From positions 56,976,333 to 57,040,332 of the forward strand of contig CM053141.1 of assembly GCA_028571685.1 (NCBI GenBank): a stretch of 64,000 bases of DNA, in the 5' to 3' direction. The notes under the pieces are model-generated. The model did not search any database, was not told where the DNA came from, and worked only from the letters and a program-made list of their open reading frames with translations. This document shows, one piece after another, positions 20,986-33,108 of this stretch; the first letter of the stretch is position 1, and each line of letters starts with the position of its first letter. The position numbers and the translations under genes are program-made. Origin of the DNA: Heterohyrax brucei (Eukaryota; Chordata; Mammalia; Hyracoidea; Procaviidae).

Positions 20986-23049
20986 TTGCTCTTGTGAAAG
21001 AGAAGAGAAAAAAGAAGGATTAGGCGGGGGAAGAAGTTGAACTACAAAGCTGGATATCTCTCCATGGAAAACTCAGTCAGCTCTGCAGGGAGTTCTGAAG
21101 ACAAAATAATCCTTGAGAGCTGTGCCATGCAAGAGACAGCGGGAAAAGGTCTTTATACTTCCATGCTGACAAGTCATTGAATACGGGTCACATAGGAAGA
21201 AGATAAGACCTTGGGCTACAGGATTCTCTTCAGTTGAGGCAAACACCTTCAGGGCTGACAGTTTAGGGGCACCCCAAGTAGGGGAATCAGTGCTTCATTA
21301 CTGAAGGAGAACGTGGGCAACACATTCCAGTATCTACCACCATCCATGCACTGTACCGCTGGGGCCCACTGCTTTCCGTAGATACTGGAAGCAACTCCCA
21401 CAGAATTACAGATGGCTTCTCTTACTGCAGGAAGCAGGACAGGACTCTGCTGGACTGGTTGCTGTGAACCAGACGGTCTGTAAAGTCTCTGAGCCCTTAT
21501 CACCATGTCCTCAGGTTAGGGTTGCTACACTTGTCCATTTACTGTCCAACTTAAAGAAAGGAGTTCCAGAAGACACCCAAGCGGATCACCTGAATGCCAG
21601 CTATATTTGTCTCCTTCCCATTATGTAACAACTGAGCCCAATTTTCCTGCTGAGATGGTGGTTCTTCTCCATGCCTGCTTGTTCCTTGATACCAGGAGCC
21701 AAAGTGCCCAAACACCAACCCTAGCTCGTAGATCAATGGGACCCTTACCGTTTTTCCTAATGGAAGTGTATTTCTTTCAGGAGCCAGGACCTTTAAACCT
21801 GTTAGTGATGCTGGTACTCCCTCAAGAAAGCATTCTAATGGATTTCCTAAATGGAGTAACCTCTGGGACTTCCTTTAGAACCTAATCTCATGGTAGGTTT
21901 TCTGGTTTTACGAAGTATATCTATTCTACTATGCCCAGATCTCTGATCATTTTAATTGCTTCTCTTACCATCTATCACAAATTTTTCATTTCTACTGATT
22001 TATTGCAGATTATTGCTTTTCCCATGCTTCTAGAAGCCAGTAGTGTTCACTTGCACTATCTCCTGAGTTTCTTGTGGGGTTGTTTAATATGATATTTCAG
22101 AAGCATGCTCCCAAATCAATGGATGCTCAGTAATCTAATCCTGTAGACCAGATGTCTTGATCAAGTAAGTTTCTATTTATATTCTCCTGGCTCCTGCAAC
22201 TCCTTGGGATCTAAACTTCTTTCTTCATTGATTAGGCCTACAGGTTCTTGGCTGGGATAACTGTGACTTAACCCGAGGCATTGACATAGTGTCAGGAGGG
22301 GAAGTGGGGACAGAGGTCCCTGTAGTTTATTTTATTCATGGAAGCAGTGGATTAGTCCTGCATGATTCTAAAATCTTAAAAGAAATAAAATTGAAAACCC
22401 AAAGTGTGAGCCTGATTTTCCGCACAGAGTGCAACCATGTAAAGATAAGATTTTGTATGAAATTATCATAATTTCTTTTTAATTAAACAGGAAATGATAC
22501 CTAAACTTTTACTTATAAGGAAATAAAAATATCTGCATCACCAATGACATCTTCATTGGTGAGTTCTTCGTAACTTCACTGAGAGAAAATTAACTTCCAA
22601 CCGTCTTTGAGGATGAGAAAATTAAAAAGAGAAGCCAGTATTCTTTTCAAGACAGGTGAGGCTGTAATTTTCAGCAATAGGGAGAAAATCCAAGTACTCC
22701 TTCAATTATAGAGCCAACACACATTAATTACATGAGAAAAGCCTCTCAGAGATAACAATGCAATCTAAACCCTCCCACATAAGGTAATTTTTCCTATTTA
22801 AAAGGTGCCAGAAACAATTAATTGTTGAATAACTTTCAAAAGGAAAATGAACTTTCATCTCTCTGATTCCAGATCACTTCCACCTGGAGAGACAACTTCT
22901 CCATTTGAGGAATTTGTCACCCACAAGTGGACCCCTCATGAAAGATGAAATCTGAATCTCTTAGGATGTCAGATTTATTTCTATGAGGTCAATTTAACTC
23001 AAAAAATCTTTCATTCTCTAAAATAAATTATTCTGTCTCCCTCGCAATG
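20986..23049. other. Unique-looking stretch, no gene supported
   Basis: No repeat that I can name. 21249-21885 has frames of up to 92 codons on both strands without domains. 22440-23040 is AT-rich and free of young repeats, a plausible place for a conserved non-coding element. Confidence 0.35.
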
Positions 23050-23345
23050 CTGCGGTTTATAGCAGAGTTATTACTCGCTTTGACTGCAGTTGTGTTGCTC
23101 TGGCACTTCCCCACCTGCCCCAGCAGTGACCTCCCTGTCCCTGGAATGCTGATTGCACACACTCTGCGTACCACTGAGCTGGCACTTCACATTGCAGAAT
23201 GTGAATTGTCCTCTTACATGCATTGCTGTCTCCTCAAGGAGACTCTGAACTCCTGGAGGACAAGCACCTTGCCTGCCGTGCCATGCCTCCTGACAGGTCC
23301 CCGAAATGTCTTCTGCACAAGATGCTCAATAATGTTTGTCAATGG
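23050..23345 (+). mobile_element. L2 3' end
   Basis: Ends with the L2 signature: gaactcctggaggacaagca, ccttgcctgc, then gatgctcaataatgtttgtc. The 121-codon frame at 23047-23412 lies over this old LINE and is probably chance. Confidence 0.6.
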
Positions 23346-23480
23346 TAATGCCAATTCATATTTGACTTGGGCAAGGAATGTGTCTTATCCATTCTGTATC
23401 CTTGGAGGCTAGCACATTGCTTGGCCCACAGTTGGCATCATGAAAAGTTTACTGAATGAATAAAGTAATGCATGAAGCGA
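23346..23480 (+). mobile_element. Second L2 3' end fragment
   Basis: gcaaggaatgtgtcttatcc, then gaggctagcacattgcttgg and tttactgaatgaataaagta repeat the L2 end pattern directly after the first. Confidence 0.6.
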
Positions 23481-24104
23481 TAAATCCTTCAGATAAAACC
23501 TGGTTAGAAACACACACACAGAGGATGGAAAACTTTGGGTTCAGATTCTTTCCCAGTTTCCCTTTTTAAAGATGCAGAATAATCATACTTCCTTCTTTCT
23601 CCTTTAGTTGACCGTGAAAGGATAGACAGACAGTGACTTCATCACTTTATCTAAAAACCATTAAACCCTGTATCTTTTTTTTTTTTTTTTTTTGCCTCAG
23701 GGATGCAGAATGTAAAGGCCAAGTACCTTCATTTTCTCACTTTCTCCGCAATGTCTTACGCTTTGTTTTATGAAGAAACCAAGAGGTCCAGGGTCTGTGA
23801 CACCGAGTCCCTAATCTTATGCTGTCCTTCAGGAGAATGCTGACCCAGTCTCTGGAGTTAGGAGAAAACAGGACACTGGAGAGCTCTGCTTGACTGTATC
23901 AAAGGGACAGGTGTCAAAAGGATGTAAAGAAACAGATTGAAACATCATATATCTTAGCTAACAGTTACTTAAGTGGATCAGCACTGGATCCACATTGGAT
24001 CATTCTTTTCACTAAAGTCGTACTTTCCTGAGTAGATGTACTACTCTCTAAAATTCCTTCCAGCTCGAAGATTCAACGAATTATGGTAGAAAATATCAAT
24101 TTCT
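23481..24104. other. Unassigned sequence with a T19 tract
   Basis: A run of 19 T lies at 23675-23693, followed by gcctcag. No exon or named repeat supported. Confidence 0.35.
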
Positions 24105-24320
24105 AGAGCTCAATGACCTGGGCATCAAATTCTAGCTTTACCTTTCTTTCATGAACTGTCTGGCTTTGAGCAAATCATTTAATTTGTCTGACTTCATTTA
24201 GTCTTCAACAGACTGGGGTTTAAGACACCTGCCCTACTTCTGATAGCAAACTATGAGATTCATTGAAGAAAAGCATATGAAAATTCTTAGCACTGTTTGG
24301 GTGTTAGATATTTATTTATA
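24105..24320 (+). mobile_element. MIR
   Basis: Nearly the full MIR order: aatgacctgggcatcaaatt, tggctttgagcaaatcattt, then attcttagcactgtttgggt. Confidence 0.65.
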
Positions 24321-25405
24321 GTTGAAGAAACAGGGGCCCCAGTAAGATAAACATCTTTCTAAAGATTCTGGAGACAAGCTAATGGAGCATTTTCCAGAGC
24401 AGTTTCACAGAGCACTAGTTTCACAAACGGAAACAGACATGGCATGACAAAATCATTTCAAACAAGTACAGGAATTACTGCAGGACTTATCAGAGCCGTT
24501 TACACGGTGATGTGTTTTGTGAATCTTTAAACATTTCCCAATCTTAATGGACAATTAAAACCACTTTTGGCAGGACATTTTAGGGAATGAGGACTCCAAG
24601 GAAACTAACTTTGGAAATACTGACTTAGCTTATTGCCCAGGCCCAATTTCAAAACAGTTTAATTCCGTTCTATTCTAAGTACCCAAATATCAGTGTAAGA
24701 AGTGTTTATTTCTTGTCTGTGAAAAGAAAAAAAGAGCTTATGCAAGGCTGTAAATCAACATACCACTTCCTTTATCAGGAAAGCCTTGCTTAAAAAAATA
24801 AAAGTCAGATGAACTTAGTTGGTTTGCATTCCAGTGCAAACTCCCTTAAGTATGTATACTAGCAGTAGTGCCTAGACTAGTCTTTGAGTAACATTGCTCT
24901 AATTATTTGGATAAGAATACAACCTTAGTGAAAATGGCAGAATCTAATACAAAGAAATCTTGTATGTTGTGCTTGACAGTAGATGGTTGGTAAGAGACCT
25001 TTTGTCCTTCGGGTAAACTGGCTTGTTGGTTGAGAGATCTGCTCCAACCTCTGCAGCTGAAGTTGATGTCACACCAGCTGGCTTTAACCCTTAGGACTCA
25101 AGCTGGGGAGATGAACATCTCAATAGACTGCCAACCCTTTCAAGCAGGAGAGAAATAAACTTGAGATGTATGAAGAGAAGGCAAATTAACTTCTCATTAG
25201 CCCTGTTCAAATGCTGAGAAAATTCTTTCTGATCAAGAACCTTTCAGTTAGGGTCTCCACAGGTAACAAGCGGCACAGTCAAATGGGGAGAATTTAGGAT
25301 AACTTAATAAGTGTGTGATTTACAAAGAAGTGCTGAGTTTAAAGAAATCAACAAGGAGTAAGTTAAGCCCCTGACAGCTAGCAATCGTGGAGGGTGGTTA
25401 CCACC
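24321..25405. other. Unassigned sequence
   Basis: No SINE, LTR or gene recognised; AT-rich. Confidence 0.3.
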
Positions 25406-25407
25406 CA

Positions 25408-26053
25408 TTAAGGACTGAATTATGTCCTCCCCAGATATGTGCATAAATTCCAATTCCTGTACCTATAAATATGAACTTGTTTGGAAATAAGAATTTCTTT
25501 TGTTGTGTTCATGAGGTCACACCAAAGTAGTTTTTGTGGCTGTTTGCCATCAGTCTAACTCACAGTGACCCTGTAGAGCAAAATAGAACCATCCCATAGG
25601 ATTTTGAAAGTTTTATCTTTTCAGGAGTAGATGTCCAGTCTTTTCTCCCACAGACTTGATGGTGGGTTCATACCTTCAGCCTTTTGGTTAGCATCTGAAC
25701 ACTGATGGATTTTACTACCAGGGTTTTTTGTTTGTTTGTTTGTTTTACTAGAGTAGGACGAGTCTTAAGCCTAATCACTTCTGAGATATAAAAAGGGCAG
25801 ACTATAAACAGACATACATGGAGGAAGATGCCGTATGAAGATAGACAAATCCATTGGTTGCATCACAACCCCAGCTATGCCAAGGTTAGCCAGTTGCTAC
25901 CAGAAGCTTAAATAGACAAAGAAGAGCCTCCCTCTAGAGGCATACCCTGAATTCTGTCTTCTAGCCTCATAAAGTGTGAGACAAGGAATTTCTGTTCTTT
26001 CACGGTCACCCACTTGTGATAGTTTTTGTTAGGGTAACACTGGGTAACTAAGA
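25408..26053 (+). mobile_element. MaLR-like LTR interrupted by an AfroSINE
   Basis: The start (gactgaattatgtcctcccc), the middle (agagtaggacgagtcttaag) and the end (gtgagacaaggaatttctgt, gggtaactaagaca) follow the MaLR LTR pattern. A reverse AfroSINE fills 25531-25720. It is a fossil without viral genes; 46443-46858 is a related copy. Confidence 0.7.
25531..25720 (-). mobile_element. AfroSINE inside the LTR
   Basis: Reverse copy: actcacagtgaccctgtaga, then agcaaaatagaaccatccca and gccttttggttagcatctga. Younger than the LTR it splits. Confidence 0.83.
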
Positions 26054-27098
26054 CATCACTCTTGGGTCAGAGGAGGAGGAGCAGTTGGCTATTGGACCTT
26101 GAGGTCAGTAGTTATGGCAGTGGGCTTCCTGCTCAACAAGAGCTGTGGTGTTAGATGGAGGAAGATAGATGGAACCTATCACCAGGGGGAAGTGGGTGAG
26201 TAGATACCTCAATTTCACTTTCCTATTTTCTTCAAATCTCTGCCAGTGCATCTCAGTGTCTCCCTAATCATTACTAAAGAGCAATGGGACTTATTGATCT
26301 CTTCTGTAATTATCCATAAACAGAGAAGGGTGGACAGTGGTTTTGGAGGCACAAATTCGAAACCTCCATCACAATCCACCCCTTGAGCCCCTCTGCAGCT
26401 CTCAGACAGGGAAGCTTGAGGAGCCCACAAAAGGCACAGAGCAGTATGGAGAAGAGGGGACAGTGCGTTCAGAAGCAAAATAAAAGATATTCAGCACAAC
26501 ATTGTTCCCTACTTAACTCAAAATGCAAGTTGAATTGGAATTGCCAAGACTCTTGGTTTCTGTTGGCTACTCTTGTCAAAACTTTTTTCAATCTAGCATT
26601 CCCCTGACTACTTCACTGCTTTTATAATGCCATAGTTTCAACATGCCTTTGCACTGATGTTCACATTTTTTCAAGCTTTTATCGTCAAGACAAAATAAGA
26701 TGCATATGTTTGCTACCACCAACCTCATAAATCTTCACACATACTGAAAACTATGGTAATAAGCGCAGGGAGTTCAACTCTAGATTTCACTCATTTCTTG
26801 TGTTGTTTTTTAGAGATAAGGCAGATTTAAAATATTTTTCACACACTTACATTCCTTATTTAAAACATTTCCCTGGTATAAACTTATTCATTTCTACTTG
26901 CCTATTCCCTGAAGACCTCTTGCCTTTGGGAATGTCATGACACTACTATTACGAGACACACATGCAAATTAATCATTTGCTTGAATATCAATGAGAAACA
27001 AAGCAGGGGAATTTAGGCATGATGGAGTACTGAGGAAGATAAAGCTGAATCAGCACCCTTTGTGTACATCCCAGCCTATTCAACTACTTATCACAGTT
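26054..27098. other. Unassigned sequence
   Basis: No confident repeat or exon. The 87- and 74-codon frames at 26215-26607 overlap on opposite strands and lack domains. Confidence 0.3.
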
Positions 27099-27290
27099 AG
27101 GAGTCCCCAAGTGGTGCACAGGGTTAATGTGCTCAGTTGTTGGCTGAAGGTTGGAGGTTTGAGTCTACCCAGAGGTATTTAAGAACAAATTCAACTGCTG
27201 AAAACCCAACAGAGCACAATTGTACCCTGACACATATTAGGTCTCTGTGAGTCAAAATTGACTCTATGACAACTGGTATCACAGTGTGGC
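27099..27290 (+). mobile_element. AfroSINE, longer and older form
   Basis: Head gagtccccaagtggtgcaca, ggttggaggtttgagtctac as the box B region, and the tail tgtgagtcaaaattgactct. Confidence 0.75.
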
Positions 27291-27309
27291 ATAATGCCTG
27301 ACTTCTGTG

Positions 27310-27410
27310 TCTGACTGGGAGTCCAGGAGGGTGGAAGCTCCTTGAAAACAGATATCTATTATTTCTCTGTGTTTATCTCCACTGCCTCCTGTGCTTGACC
27401 ACACACTTGA
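27310..27410 (+). mobile_element. L2 fragment
   Basis: ggtggaagctccttgaaaac, then agatatctattatttctctg fits the L2 3' UTR pattern. Confidence 0.45.
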
Positions 27411-27887
27411 GTTTTTGACACACTGGCTAGAGAGCCTGTTTCCAACTAAGTGTTTTCCTTTTAAATACCTTTGTAAATGATGTTATTTTTCCAACACTGC
27501 TAAAAGATTTTGGTGGCAGCAATCTTCATTGGATAGTTCTGAATGGTAGGAAACTTTTGCTTTATGAGGACATATTTTTAGGTTTATTTTATTACTTTGC
27601 TTTATGGATACCAAGTCTGACAAGTAAGTTATGAATCTGGTACCAATTTGAGTCAAAAAAAGATTGGGACTTATAAATGATTGGGTGAGTTTTCCTGTGT
27701 GGTTGACATAGCATTTCAGGTTCAGTTGCAGAGAACAGGATTCATTCTAGCTAGTTTATACAAGAAGAGATTTACTACAGAGCATAAAATGAAAGTAGGG
27801 GAACAAACTTTATCAGATTGTGCTTTCAAGAATGTACTCCTGAAGCCATCTCCTGAACCGGGCCTCGTAGATAGCTTCCACCTTTCT

Positions 27888-28510
27888 TTTTTCTTTTTCT
27901 CAATTTAGATTAAGCGAAAGTATACAGCCAGCCAAGTGTCATCCAGTCCAAATTAAATTTGCATGCCTGCCTATCTGCAGCTCCTTCTGCTCTCTTTGCC
28001 CAGTGATAGCACACTCTTCCTTATGATTCTGTACTTGTCATATCCTCTTAACAAGCTCCTGTCCCCTCCTCTTTACCTTCTCTTCCATCCAGAAAGAGAC
28101 CAGTAGCACAGTATCCTGTAAATGCGTAGAACCATTAAGTACACACATCATGTGATCACACCATGTTCCCGAGTCCAGTCCATTTTTGTCTGAAGAGTTG
28201 ACCTCGGTAGTGTTTTCTGGACAAGAGCAGCAGCAGATCTTGGGACCATGCTCCTAGGGTATCCACCAGGCCTTTGGACCATCATCTGTGGTCTTTTGGC
28301 AGTTCTTGAGTTGCAGCACTCTTTTTCTCATGTTGCCACAGGGACTCAACACTGTGTACCCCACTGAGGCTGCCTTTGGTGGTGGTGGGGCACCATCAGG
28401 TTCTTCTGGTCACGTGTTGATACAGTCTCTTATTCACATGGGTCCTTCTGTCTCCTGGGCTCTTTTTCCTTCGTGTCTTTGTTGTTCTCAGTGATCATCT
28501 GTTCAGATGA
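27888..28510 (-). mobile_element. L1 3' UTR fragment
   Basis: Reverse relative of 37568-38268. It starts gattaagcgaaagtatacag and continues through gagtccagtccatttttgtc, ggttcttctggtcacgtgtt and ctgtctcctgggctcttttt. No ORF remains. Confidence 0.78.
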
Positions 28511-29189
28511 GTTAGGATCATTTGTTCACCTTTCTTAAGATGGGAAAAAAATGCTGGCTCCAAAACCACACCATCGCTGCCACCACTGAGAAGTCTTTCT
28601 GATGATGAAGCTGTCACACCTGCCACAGGTAGTGAAAGTATGCCATACCTGCTATAATCAACACCAGCAAAATGATGACCCCACACCCTGCCTTTCAACA
28701 CCAGGAGTCTTGGTGCGTGGACTCTCAGATTTCTGCCTGTGTAGAGGCAGAAAAGCCAAATGCCTCCATGATCCATCTTGCTAATAGAAATGGCAGAATC
28801 ATGATAGCTTGTGTCAAAGCTTGTATTGACGCATCTGCAGCTAAAAGCTACATCACATCCGGAAAGAAATGACAAGGAAAGTGATTTCAGCCTCTGTGGT
28901 ATAACAAGCTTCTAGAATATACTCCCTCAAAGTGTGGTCCTCCAAGATTCTTGGACAAGTTTTTTAAAGATGCAGATTCCTTGTCTCCATGCCAGATCAC
29001 TGATGTTAAGGCTCAGGAATCTGTCTTATAAACACACCTCTCACGTGATTTTTATATTTGGAACTGAACTTTGAAAGTGCAGTTCACCACTTTCAGCAGA
29101 CAGTGAAATTAATCTGATGGGCTTTGATTAAGAATTTACAAAGTGAAAGAGAATATAATAAAATGTAAATACCTCAACGTATTATATAC
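28511..29189. other. Unassigned sequence with a 126-codon reverse frame
   Basis: The reverse frame 28495-28875 has no domain, signal peptide or membrane segment that I recognise, and begins beside an L1 tail. I do not call a gene. Confidence 0.3.
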
Positions 29190-29400
29190 AGGGGAGTCCC
29201 CAGGTAGTGTAAATAGTCAATGTGGTTGGTTGCTAAACCAGAAGGCTGGAGGTTCAGGTCCAACCACAGGTACCTTGGAAGAAAGATCTATTGATCCACC
29301 TCTGCAAAAGTAATCACTGAAAACGCTGTGGAGCACAGATGTACTCTGACACACACAGGGTCATCCTGGATTGGAAGTGACTTGATAGCAGCTTGTTATC
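29190..29400 (+). mobile_element. AfroSINE, longer form
   Basis: Head gagtccccaggtagtgtaaa, ggctggaggttcaggtccaa, the agaaagatctattgatccac middle, and gctgtggagcacagatgtac. Confidence 0.78.
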
Positions 29401-29734
29401 ACATGTAGCAAAGGAAAGTAATCCTTCCTGAAACTTTTGCTATACATAACTTATTATTTTGCACCTTACAGCTTGGTGTCAGAAAAGCCTGAAAAGCTTT
29501 TCTTCAGAAAGAGGGTGGAAAGGCTAAAGGGTGCTACTTCTCCCAGTCAGAGCAGGTGGTAAACAGACTGCAGGAGATTCAACCAAAGAAGCTTCAAAAA
29601 CATTCAGAAAACCTGTAAGATCATTATGGATGTTTAATCTCCCAAAAGGCCATCTTGAAAAGGACAACTAGATAAGACAATGGCACTTATTCAACTTCTA
29701 CCGTGGATGGGACAGTCTGCGAAGTACTTCCTAT

Positions 29735-29910
29735 TTTTCTTGCATGAGCCTCTTAATTATCTGTGATACAGATACTATCACTGATAGGAACTGACTCAGT
29801 TTATCACAGTCTTACCTAAGTCCTCTAGGTGTTTGGCAGTGGAGCTAGAATTGAGTCCCAGGTCTACCTGACACCAAAGTCTGGGAATTTGAAGTAAGTC
29901 TTTGCTGCTT
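29735..29910 (-). mobile_element. MIR
   Basis: Reverse MIR order ending with ggcagtggagctagaattga and gtcccaggtctacctgacac. Diverged. Confidence 0.55.
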
Positions 29911-30027
29911 CGCCACTCTGTGAAGGGTATAGCCCCTCGGCCAGGCTAACAGGAGTCATTTCATGATCTTCATGATCATGTAACCCGCATTTTACACAAT
30001 TATTTTTTCAGCCCTGTTGGTGGTGTT

Positions 30028-30243
30028 GTAAGGATCTGGGGTGGGTGGCACAGTAATTAAGCACTCACCTGTCAACCAAAAAGGTCTGTAGTTCAAACAC
30101 CCCAACTGCTTCCTGGGAAGAAGATGTGGCAGTCTGTTTCCATCAAGATTAAAGCCTGGAAAACTCTCTGGGGCAGTTTGACTCTGTCCTATACAGTCAC
30201 TGTGAGGCAAATCAAGTGAACTGAAACTGGTTTGGTTTGTTTA
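30028..30243 (+). mobile_element. AfroSINE, longer form
   Basis: gggtggcacagtaattaagc, aaggtctgtagttcaaacac, agatgtggcagtctgtttcc, and gtttgactctgtcctataca, ending in a TTTGG-rich tail. Confidence 0.87.
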
Positions 30244-30329
30244 TGACATCGTGGAGTGAGTCTTGCTGTACCATTCATTTAGAAATTCATGCCAATTTAA
30301 TGAGATAAAACTGATAAGAAGTCCTGTTT

Positions 30330-30480
30330 TGCTTTTTTTTTTTTTTTTTAAATACTAGTGAGACTGAACTTCCTTTCATAGGTTTCTTGGCCACTGTTCT
30401 TCCATGGATTGTCTACAGTTGCCCTTTGCCCATTTATCTATCAGAGTATTCATATTTTTCTTCTAATTTTAAAAAATTAT
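30330..30480 (-). mobile_element. Old L1 3' fragment
   Basis: T17 (30333-30349), then gtttcttggccactgttctt and gccctttgcccatttatcta, the reverse of the L1 ORF2 C-terminal/3' region. Confidence 0.65.
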
Positions 30481-30481
30481 T

Positions 30482-30860
30482 TGTCTTAGTTTCTTAGCGC
30501 TGCTATAACAGTACTACAAGTGGGTGGCTGTAACAAATAAATTCACATTTCATAGTCTAAGATGCTAGCAGTCAGAATTCAGTGCCTACTCCAGGGAGAA
30601 ACTGTCCACTCTGGGGAAAATTTCTGTCTCAACTTCTCTAGCATCTTTCTTGGAGCACCTTGGAGATCTCCTTGGTCATCTGTCTTTCCTCATTCATGTT
30701 TGCTTGCTTTTGTGCCTGATCCGCTCCTTTTCTATCTCCATAATGATTGATTTAAGACACCACCTACACTGATATGGCTTCTCTAGCGTAATGAAGAAAA
30801 CCCTACTACCTAATGAGATTGTATCCACAGATACAGGCGTTAGAATTTACAACATAGCAT
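30482..30860 (-). mobile_element. MaLR-like LTR, partial
   Basis: Begins tgtcttagtttcttagcgct and cataacag-type text as in 8771-9297, then diverges; a different subfamily or a shortened copy. It is a fossil with no viral genes. Confidence 0.55.
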
Positions 30861-30904
30861 TCTTTGAAAAATAAGAATAGTTAATGGTCAATAAGCACTT
30901 ACAG

Positions 30905-31092
30905 GGTCAGCCAAACATTGTTATCAAGTCAGTTCTAAAACATAGCAACCCTTTAGGACAGAGTAGAACTGCCCACAGCATTTCTCAAGCTGTAAACCTT
31001 TATGGATCACACTGCCTCTGTTTTTTCACTATGAACTGCTGACATTTTGGTTAGCAACTGGTTAATTTAACCACTTTAGCACCAAGCTCCTT
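30905..31092 (-). mobile_element. AfroSINE
   Basis: Reverse copy: gacagagtagaactgcccac, gctgacattttggttagcaa, and ccactttagcaccaagctcc. Confidence 0.85.
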
Positions 31093-31103
31093 ATTTACAT
31101 GGT

Positions 31104-31273
31104 AATCAAAACAACGCAAAACCACTGCCATCAAGTCAATTCCAACTTACAGATACCCCGTAGGACAGAATGGAACTGCTCCATAGAGTTTCCACAAATC
31201 ACCAGGCAAATTCAAACTGCTGACCTTTTGGTTGGCAGCCGTAGAATTAACCACTGTGCCACCAGGTCTTCTA
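31104..31273 (-). mobile_element. AfroSINE
   Basis: Reverse copy with all parts: ccatcaagtcaattccaact, ggacagaatggaactgctcc, and ccactgtgccaccaggtctt. Confidence 0.9.
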
Positions 31274-31314
31274 TGTGGTAGGTCCTGGTTTAAGAACTAT
31301 AAATGTTTTCTTTC

Positions 31315-31470
31315 TTTTATTTCTCACGTCAGCCCTCTGAGTTATTACTATGGTTATGTCTATTTTTTAAATTAAAAATTTTTGAAACTAAGGCTTAGCG
31401 AGGAGAAGTGATTTGCCTGAGCTCACACAGCTCTAACACAGCAGATCCTCAGGTCTGGACCCCCCCGATG
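31315..31470 (-). mobile_element. MIR
   Basis: Reverse MIR: tctcacgtcagccctctgag, aactaaggcttagcgaggag, and ttgcctgagctcacacagct. Confidence 0.75.
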
Positions 31471-31554
31471 TCTAGCTCACAAGTACTATCAGCTCATATG
31501 ATTAATTGTTTGACAAATATTTCTCCCAGTTTTTACCTTTCAATTTATTTGAGT

Positions 31555-32009
31555 TGTTGAAATGAGGCATAAGTGACAGCCTTTGAGAAAGGGTGCAGTA
31601 AAAATTCAAGGTATTAAAGAAAACCCCAGGAAACAACTTAATAGCAGAAAATACTATACAGTAATCTCACCTTTGTCTTACAAAACATCTGTCACAAGAC
31701 AAGCCTGGGGACAGCCTTGCAAGTGACTCCTAGACCTTGACCATGGACAGCCTTGCAAGTGACCCCTAGACCTTGACCACATTTTACAACTAACAGGAAT
31801 TCCAGGTGGCCTTAACCAATCAGTGTAAAGGTCAGTTCCCCCTCCCTGCTTTGTAATCTCATGACTTAAATACTGGGTGCTGAAGAAGCTCGTGTAGTTT
31901 GGGGTGCATCCCTGGTGCACCAGTATTTTTACTATTGGGCATATTTTTTTTAATAAAATTTAACCTTTAAAGTAACAGCATCGCATCTTGAAAATCGCAG
32001 ACCCTAACA
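31555..32009 (+). mobile_element. Solo LTR, ERV1-like, with 4-bp target duplication
   Basis: Runs TG...CA over 455 bp and is flanked by gagt at 31551-31554 and 32010-32013. A 4-bp duplication fits the ERV1 (gamma-like) group. It carries a TATA-like gacttaaatactggg box (near 31863) and an aataaaatttaacc signal (near 31954). A 36-bp tandem duplication lies in U3. No viral genes. It looks whole as a solo LTR; a reverse relative is at 5679-6112. Confidence 0.88.
31709..31780 (+). repeat. 36-bp tandem duplication in the LTR U3
   Basis: Units 31709-31744 and 31745-31780 differ at two positions. The related LTR at 5679-6112 has one unit only, so the duplication is copy-specific or subfamily-specific. 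Confidence 0.92.
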
Positions 32010-32164
32010 GAGTTGGTTTGGGATGGAAAATACTGTTGATCAAATTAACAGTTGAGGGTTTTTGTATCTATCTTATACTTTTTGGGAAAGTATACTTTTG
32101 GGAAAGGAAAATTCATTCTAAACAGTAGAAGTGCTTTAGCTGAAATTGAACAGACTCTTCTGCT

Positions 32165-32322
32165 GGTGTTGAAACAGTTCTGACTCATAGTGACCCTACA
32201 GGACAGAGTAGAATGGTCCCATAGAGTTTCCAAGAAGTGCCTAGAAGCTTCAAACTGCTGACTGACCTTTTCTGTGGTTCACAGCCACAGCACTTAACCC
32301 CTATGCCTTCAGAGTTTGCTGA
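32165..32322 (-). mobile_element. AfroSINE
   Basis: Reverse copy: cagttctgactcatagtgac, cctacaggacagagtagaat, then a diverged head. Confidence 0.85.
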
Positions 32323-32559
32323 TCAAACTCTATAGGATGCCTTAGGTTAGAGCCCGATAGACCAGGGGGGACGAGTAGTCTGACTGATGTTGCGCTTCCT
32401 CTTCAAGCGGACATTCTGGACCTGATCGTCTCTGACCCACTAAGGACATGCCCAACAGGCAGATCAGCTCTTGCCAATGGAGTTAAGGGTTGAATTTAAG
32501 AAGCAAGGAGCCATTTTTTTGTACAAGTCCATAAGCACTGATAGGATTTCCTTGGAAAC

Positions 32560-33023
32560 TGTCATGGGTTGAATTATGTCCTCCCTCAAAAACATAGCTC
32601 ACAGTATTATGTGGTCGTCCTCCATTTTACAATTGTAATCTTATATTAAAGAGCATTACAGTGGGATTGTAACACCCTTTCTAAGGTTACATCTCTCATA
32701 CAATGTAAAGAGAGTTTCTCTTGAGTGTGGCCTATACCACCTTTTATCTTACAGGAGATAAAAGGAAAGGGAAGCAAGCAGAGACTTCATACTACTAAAA
32801 AAGCCTTGCTCGGAGCAGAGTGTGTCCTTTGGGTCTGTGTGAAGAAGCTCCAAGTCTAGGAGGAGATGAATGAAAAGGCCCACAGAGACAGAAAGCCTTC
32901 CCCTGGAGCTGACACCCTGAATTGGGACTTGTAGCCTGTTTTACTGTAAACACATAAATTCTTCTTTATTAAAGTCATCCACTTCTGGTATTTCTGCTAC
33001 AGCAGCACTAGATAACTAAGACA
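32560..33023 (+). mobile_element. Solo LTR, ERVL-MaLR type
   Basis: Starts tgtcatgggttgaattatgt and ends agcactagataactaagaca; about 464 bp. Its middle holds the aggagataaaaggaaaggga block common to the family. No viral genes; the target duplication is not clear. It looks whole as a solo LTR. Confidence 0.85.
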
Positions 33024-33108
33024 GGGGCCAACTCTGTTCTGAATTTAGATTAGCAAATTTTTCCTAGAGGAGATAAATGTTTCAGTGGATTTTTTTTTAA
33101 AGAAAAAA

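Noticed and set aside
23047-23412. 121-codon frame starting with a hydrophobic stretch, like a small secreted protein
   Set aside because: It lies across two L2 3' ends, and the apparent signal peptide is from old LINE sequence.
28495-28875. 126-codon reverse-strand frame
   Set aside because: No domain or known protein recognised, no splice or promoter context, and it begins at an L1 tail.
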